Made by a program: the position numbers and the translations under genes | Assembly: GCA_017648525.1 (NCBI GenBank) | Contig: JAGCIP010000042.1 | Coordinates: forward strand, 1-28,378 | Source of the DNA: Clostridia bacterium | GTDB taxonomy: Bacteria > Bacillota > Clostridia > Christensenellales > Borkfalkiaceae | Length of the DNA stretch: 28,378 bases | Direction: 5' to 3' | Notes under the pieces: generated by a model | The model's input: the letters and a program-made list of their open reading frames with translations, nothing else | Databases searched by the model: none | Told to the model about the DNA's origin: nothing | Shown: positions 1 to 9,369 of the stretch, in pieces | Position numbering within the stretch: the stretch's first letter is position 1 | Layout of the letters: the number at the start of each line of letters is the position of its first letter

Positions 1-771
1 CAAATTCGGCTTTAACGCATCTTTAAGCAATGCCGTCATAGCGCCTTGCGCATTTAATTGACCTGCCGTTACAGGCTTATCGTCATAAGTATAACCAACG
101 ATTATTTTAGATAATCTATTCTTAAGGTCGGTAATAGAAGAAGATAAACAAAGAACAGCCATTATTTCAGACGCAACGGTTATATCGTAACCATCTTCTC
201 TAGGCGTGCCGTTTACCTTTCCACCCAAGCCGTCTACAACTAAACGGAGTTGACGGTCGTTCATATCCACACATCTTTTCCAAGTGATTTTTCTCGGGTC
301 TATATTGAGTGCGTTGCCTTGGTAAATGTGGTTATCAAGCATTGCAGCAAGCAAGTTGTTTGCCGCGCCTATTGCGTGGAAATCCCCTGTAAAGTGCAAG
401 TTAATATCTTCCATAGGTATAACTTGCGCATATCCGCCACCTGCAGCACCGCCTTTTACGCCGAAAACAGGTCCTAAAGACGGCTCACGAAGTGCAACCA
501 TTACGTTTTTACCTATCTTTTTAAGCCCGTCTGCTAAACCTATGGTAGTTGTCGTTTTCCCTTCGCCCGCAGGGGTTGGGGTGATTGCCGTTACTAATAT
601 AAGTTTACCGTTTTTGCGGGGGCTTTCTTTAAGTATAGACAAATCTATTTTTGCTTTATAATTGCCGTATTGTTCAATATATTTGTTTTCAACGCCTGCT
701 CTTTCGGCTATTTTAAGAATATGCTCGGGAATAACGCTTTGGGCTATTTCTATATCGCTTTTATACCCCAT
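1..771 (-). CDS. fhs: Formate-tetrahydrofolate ligase, N-terminal part (runs off the window)
   Basis: The enzyme joins formate to tetrahydrofolate using ATP, giving 10-formyl-THF in the cytoplasm. The window holds the first 257 codons; the family is usually about 555 residues, so the C-terminal half lies beyond position 1. The start ATG at 771 is preceded by AAGGAGAAG at good spacing. A P-loop nucleotide site (TPTPAGEGKTTTT, about residues 65-76) is plain, followed by family-typical blocks such as LREPSLGPVFGVKGGAAGGG and HFTGDFHAI. It begins only 13 bp after purL ends, so it is very probably the last or a late gene of the purine operon. Its product feeds PurN and the AICAR formyltransferase encoded upstream. 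Identity is secure; only its length is unknown. Confidence 0.96.
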   Translation of the reverse strand, partial: MGYKSDIEIAQSVIPEHILKIAERAGVENKYIEQYGNYKAKIDLSILKESPRKNGKLILVTAITPTPAGEGKTTTTIGLADGLKKIGKNVMVALREPSLGPVFGVKGGAAGGGYAQVIPMEDINLHFTGDFHAIGAANNLLAAMLDNHIYQGNALNIDPRKITWKRCVDMNDRQLRLVVDGLGGKVNGTPREDGYDITVASEIMAVLCLSSSITDLKNRLSKIIVGYTYDDKPVTAGQLNAQGAMTALLKDALKPNL

Positions 772-784
772 ATTTCTTCTCCTT

Positions 785-3700
785 TTACTTAAAATATTTC
801 ACTGCTGATGCAAACATTTTAATGTCGTATTCACCTAAAACGTTCTTGTAAAGTCCGTTACCCGTTCTTTCAGAGTGTCCCATCTTACCAAATACTCTGC
901 CGTCGGGTGAAGTGATACCTTCTATTGCGTAAATAGAGTTGTTAGGATTAAATCTTACGTCGTAAGTAGGATTACCACTCATATCCACGTATTGAGTAGC
1001 AACTTGACCGTTCTTGATAAGTTCATCAATCACAGCGTTAGGCGCAATAAATCTACCTTCACCGTGAGAAATAGGAACGGTATAAACGTCACCAACTTGC
1101 GTGTCCATAAGCCAAGGCGATTTATTAGACGCAATGCGAGTTCTAACAAGCATTGACTGGTGTCTTGCAATAGTGTTAAAGGTAAGAGTCGGCATATCTT
1201 CGGTAACTTCGTCAGTAATCTTTCCGTAAGGAACTAATCCCAACTTAATAAGCGCTTGGAAACCGTTACAAATACCGCCCATAAGACCTTTTCTTTGGTC
1301 GAGAAGTTCGGTAACGTTTTCTTTAATAGCCTTGTTCCTAAAGAAAGCGGTAATAAACTTACCAGAACCGTCCGGCTCGTCCCCGCCAGAGAATCCGCCC
1401 GGAACAAAGATTATTTGACTATCTTTAATCTTTTTAGCAAACGCATCTACTGATTCTTTAACGTCAACTAAGTTCTTGATAACAAAAATTTCAACTTCCG
1501 CACCTGCTCTACTAAACGCCTTTTTAGTATCGTATTCGCAGTTAGTGCCAGGGAATACGGGAACTAATACTCTGGGTTTAGCAAACTTAACGGGAGATGT
1601 TGCCCACTCGTTTGCAGTATATGATAATTTAGGAATTTCGCCCTTTGAACTTTCAACGTCGTTACACTTAAACACGCTTTCAAGTTTGTTCTCATAATCA
1701 TTAAGCAATGCGTTAAGTTCAATCTTTTCATTAGCGTAAGAAATTGCATTGTCATCAGTAGTATAACCGATAACGCTTGCCTTTTCTAATTCCGCACCGC
1801 TCTCAAGTTCAACAACGAAACCACCGTAGTTATATCCAAAGATTTCATCAAGTGAAATATTTTCAAACTTAAAGCCAACGCCGTTACCGAACGCCATCTT
1901 CATAACGGCTTCGGCTACGCCACCGTAAGTTAAAGTGTAACAAGCAAGTATTTTCTTTTCAGCGTTGAGTTTTTCTATTAAGCCAAAATTCTCTATTAAA
2001 TCGTTAGTGTCTAAAAGTCCGTCCGCAGTTTTCTTAGCTTTAAGAAGAACAACTTTACTACCCGATTTCTTGAATTCAGGCGTAATAACCTTGTCGAGAT
2101 TATCAGTAGTAACCGCAAATGAAACCAACGTTGGCGGAACGTCTATCTTTTCAAACGAACCACTCATACTGTCCTTTCCGCCGATTGCAGAAAGTTTAAG
2201 TTCTCTTTGGGCACGGAAAGCACCGAGTAACGCAGAACAAGGCTTACCCCAACGACTTGCGTCTTTATTCGGCTTTTCAAAATATTCTTGGAAAGTTAAG
2301 TAAGTATCTTCAAAGGTTGCGCCGGTTGCAATAAGTTTACAAACGCTTTCAATTACGGCGTAATATCCACCGAAAAGCGGGCTCTTTTCCGCAACGAACG
2401 GATTATACCCCCAACTCATAAACGAACAGGTATCGGTGTCGGCATTTTCAACCGAAACCTTGTTTACCATTGCTTGTATAGGCGTGCGTTGATATTTTCC
2501 GCCAAACGGCATAAGCACCGTTCCCGCACCTATAGTTGAGTCAAATCTTTCACTTAATCCACGCTTTGAACATACGTTAAGGTCGGTTGCAAGGTCAACT
2601 ATTCCCTTTTTGAAATCAGCGGGAATAACCTTTTCTTGCATTTCTTGTTTTACTATTTTAACGGCGGTTTTCTTTTCCGCACCGTTAGAGTTAAGGAATT
2701 CTCTTGAAATGTCAACGATAACGTTTCCTTTCCAAGTCATTTTGAGTCTAGCGTCATCCGTAACGGTCGCAACGATTGTAGATTCAAGGTTTTCTTCGGT
2801 TGCAAGGAACATAAATCTTTCAGCATCTTTTGCTTCAACAACAACCGCCATTCTTTCTTGAGATTCGCTGATTGCAAGTTCAGTTCCGTCAAGTCCGTCG
2901 TATTTTTTGGGAACTTTGTCAAGGTCAATGTTAAGTCCGTCTGCAAGTTCGCCGATAGCAACAGAAACACCGCCCGCACCAAAGTCGTTACAACGTTTAA
3001 TAAGCCTAGATGCTTCTTCATTTCTAAACAAGCGTTGTAATTTTCTTTCTTCGGGAGCGTTCCCCTTTTGAACTTCCGCACCACAAGACGAAAGAGATTC
3101 TAAATTGTGAGATTTAGACGAGCCTGTTGCACCACCGCAACCGTCTCTACCCGTTCTTCCGCCAAGTAAAATTACTACGTCTCCTTTAGCGGGAACTTCA
3201 CGACGAACGTTCTTTGCGGGCGCAGCAGCGATAACCGCACCTATTTCCATACGCTTTGCAACGTATCCTTCGTGATAAATTTCATCTACCATACCCGTCG
3301 CAAGACCTATTTGGTTTCCGTAAGATGAATATCCGCTTGCAGCGGTAGTAACGATTTTTCTTTGGGGTAATTTACCCTTTATTGTTTCACTTAAATCCTT
3401 TAACGGATTGCCCGCACCCGTAACACGCATTGCAGCGTAAACGTAACTTCTGCCCGATAACGGGTCACGAATAGCACCACCGATACAAGTTGCAGCACCA
3501 CCAAAAGGCTCAATTTCCGTGGGGTGATTATGCGTTTCGTTCTTAAAGAGCAACAACCAGTCTTGCATTTCCCCGCCAACGTTTACCTTAATCTTAACCG
3601 TACAAGCGTTAATTTCTTCCGAATCGTCTATTTTGGGGAGTGCGCCCGTCTTTTTATGATATCTCGTAGCAATAGTTGCTAAATCCATTAAGTTTACGGG

Positions 3701-4474
3701 TTTAGTTCTGTTAAGTTCCTTTCTCGTGTCAATATATTCTTGATATATTTTTTGCGCCAAATCGTCTTCAAACTCAACGCTTTCAATAGTAGTCAAGAAA
3801 GTTGTATGCCTACAATGGTCTGACCAGTAGGTATCAATCATCTTTATTTCCGTAATAGTCGGGTCCCTATCTTCTTTAATGAAATATGCCTGCAAGAATT
3901 TAAGGTCGTCTATATCCATTGCAAGTCCCTTTTCTTTAAGGAAAGCCGAAAGTTTATCAAGGTCGTACTTATTAAACCCAACCAACGTTTCAACCGTTTC
4001 AGGCAAGTCGTAACTAAGAGCAAGCGTTTGCTTTTCAGCAAGGTCGGCTTCTCTACACTCAACGGGGTTGATAACGTATTTTTTGATAGCCGAAAGTTCT
4101 TCTTCGGTTAAGTTACCGTTAATTGCGTAAACCTTTGCCGTTTTAACGGTAGGGCGATTCCCTGCCGAAAATAATTGAATACATTGTGCGCAAGAATCCG
4201 CCCTTTGGTCAAACTGACCGGGTAAAGGCTCAACTGCAAAAAGGTAGTCAGCGTTGGGTAATTTTGTAAACGCATCGTCAATTTGCGGTTCTGAAAAAAC
4301 TGAATTTATACATTTATCAAATAAATCTTTTTGTATATCTTCAACGTCGTAACGATTTATTACCGACAAACTTTTAACGCCGTCTATTTTCAAAAGGTTT
4401 AATATTTCGCTCTTTAACGCATTTGCTTCTAATGCGTAATCAGGTTTTTTTGCAACGTAAATTCTGTATACCAT
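785..4474 (-). CDS. purL: Phosphoribosylformylglycinamidine synthase, large single-chain form
   Basis: It converts FGAR, glutamine and ATP to FGAM, step four of purine synthesis. At 1229 residues this is the long one-chain enzyme, so no separate purS or purQ is needed. A PurS-like N-terminal part is followed by the synthetase core, with TYWSDHCRHTTF near 215 and KNETHNHPTEIEPFGGAAT near 311. A class I glutamine amidotransferase domain starts near residue 966. Its nucleophile is Cys1069 in GGICNGFQ, and the His1200/Glu1202 pair sits in KMGHSERTG. The overall form fits the clostridial type rather than the proteobacterial one. The start codon overlaps the purD stop (TAATG), and GGAG lies just upstream, so translation is probably coupled. 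Confidence 0.97.
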   Translation of the reverse strand: MVYRIYVAKKPDYALEANALKSEILNLLKIDGVKSLSVINRYDVEDIQKDLFDKCINSVFSEPQIDDAFTKLPNADYLFAVEPLPGQFDQRADSCAQCIQLFSAGNRPTVKTAKVYAINGNLTEEELSAIKKYVINPVECREADLAEKQTLALSYDLPETVETLVGFNKYDLDKLSAFLKEKGLAMDIDDLKFLQAYFIKEDRDPTITEIKMIDTYWSDHCRHTTFLTTIESVEFEDDLAQKIYQEYIDTRKELNRTKPVNLMDLATIATRYHKKTGALPKIDDSEEINACTVKIKVNVGGEMQDWLLLFKNETHNHPTEIEPFGGAATCIGGAIRDPLSGRSYVYAAMRVTGAGNPLKDLSETIKGKLPQRKIVTTAASGYSSYGNQIGLATGMVDEIYHEGYVAKRMEIGAVIAAAPAKNVRREVPAKGDVVILLGGRTGRDGCGGATGSSKSHNLESLSSCGAEVQKGNAPEERKLQRLFRNEEASRLIKRCNDFGAGGVSVAIGELADGLNIDLDKVPKKYDGLDGTELAISESQERMAVVVEAKDAERFMFLATEENLESTIVATVTDDARLKMTWKGNVIVDISREFLNSNGAEKKTAVKIVKQEMQEKVIPADFKKGIVDLATDLNVCSKRGLSERFDSTIGAGTVLMPFGGKYQRTPIQAMVNKVSVENADTDTCSFMSWGYNPFVAEKSPLFGGYYAVIESVCKLIATGATFEDTYLTFQEYFEKPNKDASRWGKPCSALLGAFRAQRELKLSAIGGKDSMSGSFEKIDVPPTLVSFAVTTDNLDKVITPEFKKSGSKVVLLKAKKTADGLLDTNDLIENFGLIEKLNAEKKILACYTLTYGGVAEAVMKMAFGNGVGFKFENISLDEIFGYNYGGFVVELESGAELEKASVIGYTTDDNAISYANEKIELNALLNDYENKLESVFKCNDVESSKGEIPKLSYTANEWATSPVKFAKPRVLVPVFPGTNCEYDTKKAFSRAGAEVEIFVIKNLVDVKESVDAFAKKIKDSQIIFVPGGFSGGDEPDGSGKFITAFFRNKAIKENVTELLDQRKGLMGGICNGFQALIKLGLVPYGKITDEVTEDMPTLTFNTIARHQSMLVRTRIASNKSPWLMDTQVGDVYTVPISHGEGRFIAPNAVIDELIKNGQVATQYVDMSGNPTYDVRFNPNNSIYAIEGITSPDGRVFGKMGHSERTGNGLYKNVLGEYDIKMFASAVKYFK

Positions 4475-5745
4475 TATATTTTTTCTCCGTATGCTTTAAG
4501 CGCACGCTTTCCTATATCAGTTCTATAATAAGCGTTTGCAAATTTTATTTTATCAACTTTTTTATACGCTTTCTTAATTGCTTTTTTAAGGTCGTATGCT
4601 ACTGCGGTAACACCAAGAACTCTACCACCGTTTGTCAAAAGTTTTCCGCCGTCTAATTTAGCGCCCGCAACAAAAACGTTTTTCCTGCTCGTCTTAAAGG
4701 TTATCTCAAATCCTTTGTCGTATTTTTCGGGGTAGCCTTTGCTAGCCATAATAACGCAACAAGCGGATTTTTTCTTAAATTCCACTTTGACTTCTGCCAA
4801 CCTTTCTTCTGCAACCGCTTGCATAATTTCTAATAGGTCGGTTTTAAGTAATGGCAACACTACTTGGGTTTCGGGGTCGCCAAAACGACAGTTATACTCT
4901 ATTACTTTTGGTCCTTTCGGGGTAAGCATAAGCCCAAAATACAAGCACCCCTTAAAGGTTCTACCTTCCTTGTTCATTGCTTCCATAGTGGGAATAAAAA
5001 TCTTTTCCATACACTCTTTCGCAACGCTATTCGTGTAATAAGGATTAGGAGCAACCGTTCCCATACCGCCCGTGTTTAGCCCCTTGTCGTCGTCTAGCGC
5101 ACGCTTATGGTCCATAGAAGAAATCATAGGCACTAAAGTCTTTCCGTCCGTAAAAGAAAGAACGGAAACTTCTGGGCCTGTTAAAAATTCTTCAATAACC
5201 ACGTTGCTACCAGATGCACCGAAAACCTTGTCTTCCATCATAGACTTAACGGCGTTTTTAGCGTCATCTAAATTTTCAGCAATGATTACGCCCTTGCCAA
5301 GCGCAAGCCCGTCCGCCTTAATAACTATGGGCATATCGCATTTTTCAAGATATGAAAGAGCGTCGTCCATATTAGAAAACGTTTCATATTCAGCGGTTGG
5401 AATACCGTACTTTTTCATAAGGTTTTTAGAGAAAATCTTGCTACCTTCAATGATTGCCGCTTCTTTAGTAGGTCCAAAGCAAGGTATTCCCTTTTCATTT
5501 AATAAATTTACCGCACCAAGCACTAACGGATCGTCTGGAGCAACTACGGCAAAATCTATTTTATTTTGTTCTGCCCAGTCTGCCACCTTTTGAACGTCTT
5601 TTACGTCCATATCAACGGTAATTGCGTCGTTTGCAATCCCGCCGTTACCAGCAATAGCGTAAATCTCTTTAATTTTTTTGCTTTTCTTTAAACTTTGGAT
5701 AATGGCGTGTTCTCTACCACCGTTTCCAACAACTAAAATTTTCAT
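4474..5745 (-). CDS. purD: Phosphoribosylamine-glycine ligase (GAR synthetase)
   Basis: It condenses phosphoribosylamine with glycine at the expense of ATP, step two of the pathway. The 423-residue length is normal. The N-terminal VVGNGGREHA motif (about 5-14) is diagnostic. An ATP-grasp fold follows, with IKADGLALGKGVIIA in the middle and the metal/nucleotide block EYNCRFGDPETQ near 290. The gene lies 15 bp after the AICAR formyltransferase gene and overlaps purL by one base, as expected for a tight operon. Confidence 0.97.
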   Translation of the reverse strand: MKILVVGNGGREHAIIQSLKKSKKIKEIYAIAGNGGIANDAITVDMDVKDVQKVADWAEQNKIDFAVVAPDDPLVLGAVNLLNEKGIPCFGPTKEAAIIEGSKIFSKNLMKKYGIPTAEYETFSNMDDALSYLEKCDMPIVIKADGLALGKGVIIAENLDDAKNAVKSMMEDKVFGASGSNVVIEEFLTGPEVSVLSFTDGKTLVPMISSMDHKRALDDDKGLNTGGMGTVAPNPYYTNSVAKECMEKIFIPTMEAMNKEGRTFKGCLYFGLMLTPKGPKVIEYNCRFGDPETQVVLPLLKTDLLEIMQAVAEERLAEVKVEFKKKSACCVIMASKGYPEKYDKGFEITFKTSRKNVFVAGAKLDGGKLLTNGGRVLGVTAVAYDLKKAIKKAYKKVDKIKFANAYYRTDIGKRALKAYGEKI

Positions 5746-5760
5746 ATTTTATCTCCGATA

Positions 5761-6948
5761 TTAATGGTGGAAAAGGCGCATTCCTGTAAACGCCATAACC
5801 ATATCTATTTGGTCACAAGCATCAATAACCACGTCGTCCCTTACAGAGCCACCGGGTTGTGCTATATAACTAACGCCACTCTTTGCCGCCCTTTCGATAT
5901 TGTCGCTGAACGGGAAAAATGCGTCCGAGCCAAGTGCAACACCGCTAATTTTGGATAAAAAAACTTTCTTTTCTTCTCTAGTAAAGAGGGACGGCTTTTC
6001 GGTAAAATATTTTTGCCATACGCCATCAACCAAAAGGTCTTCACACTCGTCTGAAACGTAAATATCGATAACGTTATTACGGTCAGGTCTACCAAGCGTG
6101 GGCAAGAAAGGTAAGTTCAACACCTTTTCACTTTGACGCAAGAACCAGTTATCCGCTTTGCTACCTGCAAGGCGGGTACAATGTATTCTTGATTGTTGAC
6201 CAGCGCCGACGCCGATTGCTTGCCCACCGTGAGCAAAGCACACCGAGTTAGATTGCGTGTATTTTAAGGTGATAAGTGCAACGATTAAATCTTGAATTGC
6301 GCTTTCGGGTAAGTTTTTATTTTTAGTAACGAGTTCTTTTGTTACTAATTCTCTATCAATTTTGAAATTGTTTCTGCCTTGTTCAAAAGTAATGCCGAAA
6401 ACTTGTTTAATTTCCTTTTCTTCAGGCACGTAGTCTGGGTCGATTTGAACGACGTTGTAAGTTCCGTTTCTCTTTGCTTTTAAAATTTCAAGAGCCTTGG
6501 GAGAATAAGACGGAGCTATAATACCATCTGAAACTTCACGCTTAATAATGGTAGCGGTAACTTCGTCACACTCATCTGAAAGAGCAATCCAGTCACCGAA
6601 AGAACTCATTCTATCCGTACCCCTTGCCCTTGCGTAAGCACAAGCGATAGGCGAATCGTCTAAACCAGCAATATCATCAACAAAGCACGCCTTTTTAACC
6701 ACTTCTGAAAGTTTTTCGCCAACAGCAGCACCTGCAGGAGAAACGTGCTTAAAAGAAGTTGCACAAGGTTTGCCCGTTGCTTCTTTAAGTTCTTTAACCA
6801 ACTGCCAAGAGTTAAACGCATCTAAGAAGTTTATGTATCCGGGTTTACCGTTCAAAATGGTTACGGGAAGTTCTTTTCCGTTAGCCATATATATCTTCGC
6901 GGGTTTTTGATTAGGGTTACAACCGTATTTTAATTCAAATTCATTCAT
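5761..6948 (-). CDS. AICAR formyltransferase, stand-alone (no IMP cyclohydrolase domain)
   Basis: It should transfer the formyl group of 10-formyl-THF to AICAR, giving FAICAR, the penultimate step to IMP. The protein resembles the C-terminal transformylase half of PurH but is 395 residues long and starts directly in that domain. The usual N-terminal cyclohydrolase (about 200 residues) is absent. The catalytic Lys-His pair is seen as K67-H68 in SFKHVSPAGAA. Other family blocks are CFAHGGQAIGVGAGQQSR near 235 and QPGGSVRDDVV near 365. The missing ring-closing activity is supplied by the purO-type gene 20 bp upstream. No purH symbol is given because that name normally means the bifunctional enzyme. 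Confidence 0.93.
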   Translation of the reverse strand: MNEFELKYGCNPNQKPAKIYMANGKELPVTILNGKPGYINFLDAFNSWQLVKELKEATGKPCATSFKHVSPAGAAVGEKLSEVVKKACFVDDIAGLDDSPIACAYARARGTDRMSSFGDWIALSDECDEVTATIIKREVSDGIIAPSYSPKALEILKAKRNGTYNVVQIDPDYVPEEKEIKQVFGITFEQGRNNFKIDRELVTKELVTKNKNLPESAIQDLIVALITLKYTQSNSVCFAHGGQAIGVGAGQQSRIHCTRLAGSKADNWFLRQSEKVLNLPFLPTLGRPDRNNVIDIYVSDECEDLLVDGVWQKYFTEKPSLFTREEKKVFLSKISGVALGSDAFFPFSDNIERAAKSGVSYIAQPGGSVRDDVVIDACDQIDMVMAFTGMRLFHH

Positions 6949-6968
6949 AATCGACTCCTAATTTTATC

Positions 6969-7688
6969 TTACTTGTTTTTGTTTATCAAAATATTGTCTT
7001 CTTTGCCCGTTTGTAAATCTATGTAACGAACGTAAAGTGAAATTTTATTTTCTTCGTTAAGATTTTCCCAAATATCGTCTGCAAGTTCTTTTGCCGTGTT
7101 GGGAAGAAGAACTCTTTCAGGTTCACCTTCAAAGGTAGGAATAGGATTGCCGTCGTGCTTATAAGTGTGAATAAAATGTCCTATACCTTGTAAAGCCGAA
7201 TAATCAAAGGTAAATCTATTGCAAGACGTGCCTATATCGTCAGACGCCTTTAATATACTCATACAATAATCAAAATCGTTACCGTTAAAGGTTAACATAC
7301 CACTAATACGGGGAGTATAGTTGGGCGCATCTGGTTCAAATTCACGAGTCGCAAGCGCCTTTCTAAAACATTTGCCTTCTTTAACGAAATCGTAAATGGT
7401 ATCAGTTTGGTTACCGTTGGTAACAATTACTTTATTGTCGATAACTCTAATCGGTGAATAAATGATTAAAGTGGGGTCTCCCGCTTTTTCAGCATCAAAC
7501 GGATAAATAGTAACGTCTTTACCTTGTTCAACGAAAACACGGTTACGACTGTTTGCGCTTCTACCCATTATAAAGTAAGCGATACACGCACTCTTTCCAT
7601 CTTCACTCTTACCTATTACTATACCTCTACCAACGTAAGGGTTACCGTTTATAAGATTACCCATAGTTTGTGCTTTAACTACGCTCAT
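6969..7688 (-). CDS. purO: IMP cyclohydrolase, archaeal PurO family
   Basis: It is predicted to close the ring of FAICAR to give IMP, the last step of the pathway. The 239-residue protein matches the PurO-type cyclohydrolase family from memory. Typical features are the N-terminal NPYVGRGIVIG, then YFIMGRSANSRNRVF (about 38-52), and a central TPRISG block. It is not related to the cyclohydrolase domain of PurH. Its place between purN and the formyltransferase gene, with 1 bp and 20 bp gaps, strongly supports the role. PurO was first described in archaea, and related genes occur in some Clostridia. The alternative is a paralogue with a shifted function, but the operon context makes that unlikely. 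Confidence 0.88.
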   Translation of the reverse strand: MSVVKAQTMGNLINGNPYVGRGIVIGKSEDGKSACIAYFIMGRSANSRNRVFVEQGKDVTIYPFDAEKAGDPTLIIYSPIRVIDNKVIVTNGNQTDTIYDFVKEGKCFRKALATREFEPDAPNYTPRISGMLTFNGNDFDYCMSILKASDDIGTSCNRFTFDYSALQGIGHFIHTYKHDGNPIPTFEGEPERVLLPNTAKELADDIWENLNEENKISLYVRYIDLQTGKEDNILINKNK

Positions 7689-7689
7689 T

Positions 7690-8298
7690 TTAATTCTCCT
7701 TTAATAACTTTTTGCATACTAATTCAAGTGAGGCTGGCAAAATTTTCCACTCTGCCTCTTGCATAACTCTTTTTTGTAATGACTCGGGAGTATCGTTTTC
7801 TTTAACTTTCACGGCACGTTGCATAATGATTTTACCACCGTCTGCAACTTCGTTTACGTAATGCACGGTTGCACCCGTTACTTTTACGCCGTAATCAAGC
7901 GCCGCTTGATGTACCCTAAGCCCATAATAACCTTCACCGCAAAAACTTGGAATAAGTGCGGGATGAACGTTTATTATTCTATCTTTATACTTATCGGTAA
8001 AATTCTTTGACAAGATACTCATAAACCCTGCAAGCACTATCACTTCTGCATTGCACTCTTCAAGTTCTAAAAGTATTCCCTTTTCAAATTCTTCTTGACT
8101 TTTACCTTTTCTTTCAACCACAGCGGTGGGAATTTCCGCATCAAACGCACGTTCTAACGCATACACCCCCGCCTTGCTTGAAATAACTTTTACAATTTTT
8201 CCGCTTTCTAATCTACCTTCCGCAGAAAAATCTATTATTGCCTGTAAATTAGTTCCGCCACCCGAAACTAACACGGCAACGTTAACCGATTTTTTCAT
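7690..8298 (-). CDS. purN: Phosphoribosylglycinamide formyltransferase (GAR transformylase)
   Basis: It moves the formyl group from 10-formyl-THF to GAR, step three. Its 202 residues match the family length. The phosphate-binding VLVSGGGTNLQAI lies at about 9-21. The catalytic residues are visible as Asn110 and His112 in INVHPALIPSF and Asp153 in NEVADGG. It uses the folate-dependent route; no formate-dependent purT is seen nearby. One base separates its stop from the purO-type start downstream, and 21 bp separate it from purM upstream. Confidence 0.97.
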   Translation of the reverse strand: MKKSVNVAVLVSGGGTNLQAIIDFSAEGRLESGKIVKVISSKAGVYALERAFDAEIPTAVVERKGKSQEEFEKGILLELEECNAEVIVLAGFMSILSKNFTDKYKDRIINVHPALIPSFCGEGYYGLRVHQAALDYGVKVTGATVHYVNEVADGGKIIMQRAVKVKENDTPESLQKRVMQEAEWKILPASLELVCKKLLKEN

Positions 8299-8319
8299 AA
8301 GTCCTTCCGCCTTTATCTA

Positions 8320-9354
8320 TTAGCAAATGATAATCTTATCGTTAGACTTAATAATTTCGCCCATAATATAAGCATCTTCACCGTTTTTGCGGAGAATTGA
8401 AATTGCCTTATCAGCATCTTTCTTAGATACTACAACGCTCATACCAACGCCCATGTTAAAGGTGTTGAACATATCTCTTTCGCAAATTCCGCCGGTTTTT
8501 GCAAGCATATCGAATACGGGAAGAATTTTAACTGCCTTCTTTTCGATTTTTGCGCCAAAGCCGTCTGGAATACTTCTTGGAATATTTTCGTAAAAACCAC
8601 CACCGGTAATATGTGATATAGCCTTAACCTTAACTTTGTCAACCAAAGCAAGTATAGGTTTAACGTAAATTCTGGTGGGGGTTAAAAGGGTTTCGCCAAG
8701 GCTCTTTCCACCAAGTGCTTCAAGCGGAGTTTTGATGTCGGCTTTCTCAACGTCGAATACCTTTCTAACAAGTGAGAAACCGTTGCTATGTACACCCGTT
8801 GAAGGGAGCGCAATAATAACGTCGCCTTCTTGCATGCTTTTATTGTTTAATATTTTCTTTTTATCAACTACACCAACCGAAAAACCAGCCAAATCGTATT
8901 CATCAACAGGATAGAAACCTGGCATTTCCGCAGTTTCGCCACCGATAAGCGCACAACCTGCTTGAACGCAACCTTCTGCAACGCCTTCCACGATAGATGC
9001 AACACGTTCGGGAACGTTTTTACCAACAGCGATATAATCCAAGAAGAACAAGGGTTTTGCTCCACAACAAATAACGTCGTTAACACACATTGCAACACAG
9101 TCGATACCAACCGTGTTATGCTTGTCCATTAAGAACGCTATTTTAAGTTTTGTTCCAACACCGTCCGTTCCACTAACTAATACGGGGTTTTTAACTTTGC
9201 CAAGTTCAAATAAGCCACCAAAACCACCTATGTCCGAACAAACGCCGTCAGTCATAGTTCTTTTGATGTGGCTTTTCATAAGTTCAACTGCTTTGTAACC
9301 TGCGGTAATATCAACGCCCGCCGCCTTGTAACTTTCGCTAAAACTCTTTTCCAT
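8320..9354 (-). CDS. purM: Phosphoribosylformylglycinamidine cyclo-ligase (AIR synthetase)
   Basis: It closes the imidazole ring of FGAM with ATP to give AIR, step five. The 344-residue length is typical. Family landmarks are SGTDGVGTKLKIAF near 60-75, CVNDVICCGAKPLFFLDY near 90-110, GGETAEMPGFY near 140, and HITGGGFYENIPR near 243. An ATP-type N-terminal domain is followed by the AIRS C-terminal domain. It lies between purF (15 bp gap) and purN in the same transcript. Confidence 0.97.
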   Translation of the reverse strand: MEKSFSESYKAAGVDITAGYKAVELMKSHIKRTMTDGVCSDIGGFGGLFELGKVKNPVLVSGTDGVGTKLKIAFLMDKHNTVGIDCVAMCVNDVICCGAKPLFFLDYIAVGKNVPERVASIVEGVAEGCVQAGCALIGGETAEMPGFYPVDEYDLAGFSVGVVDKKKILNNKSMQEGDVIIALPSTGVHSNGFSLVRKVFDVEKADIKTPLEALGGKSLGETLLTPTRIYVKPILALVDKVKVKAISHITGGGFYENIPRSIPDGFGAKIEKKAVKILPVFDMLAKTGGICERDMFNTFNMGVGMSVVVSKKDADKAISILRKNGEDAYIMGEIIKSNDKIIIC

Positions 9355-9369
9355 AATTTTTCTCCTTAA

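Noticed and set aside
326..661. Plus-strand reading frame of 111 codons
   Set aside because: It lies antisense to the conserved fhs P-loop region; its sequence has no family features and no ribosome site.
2737..3084. Minus-strand frame of 115 codons inside purL
   Set aside because: It is an out-of-frame shadow within a fully conserved synthetase domain.
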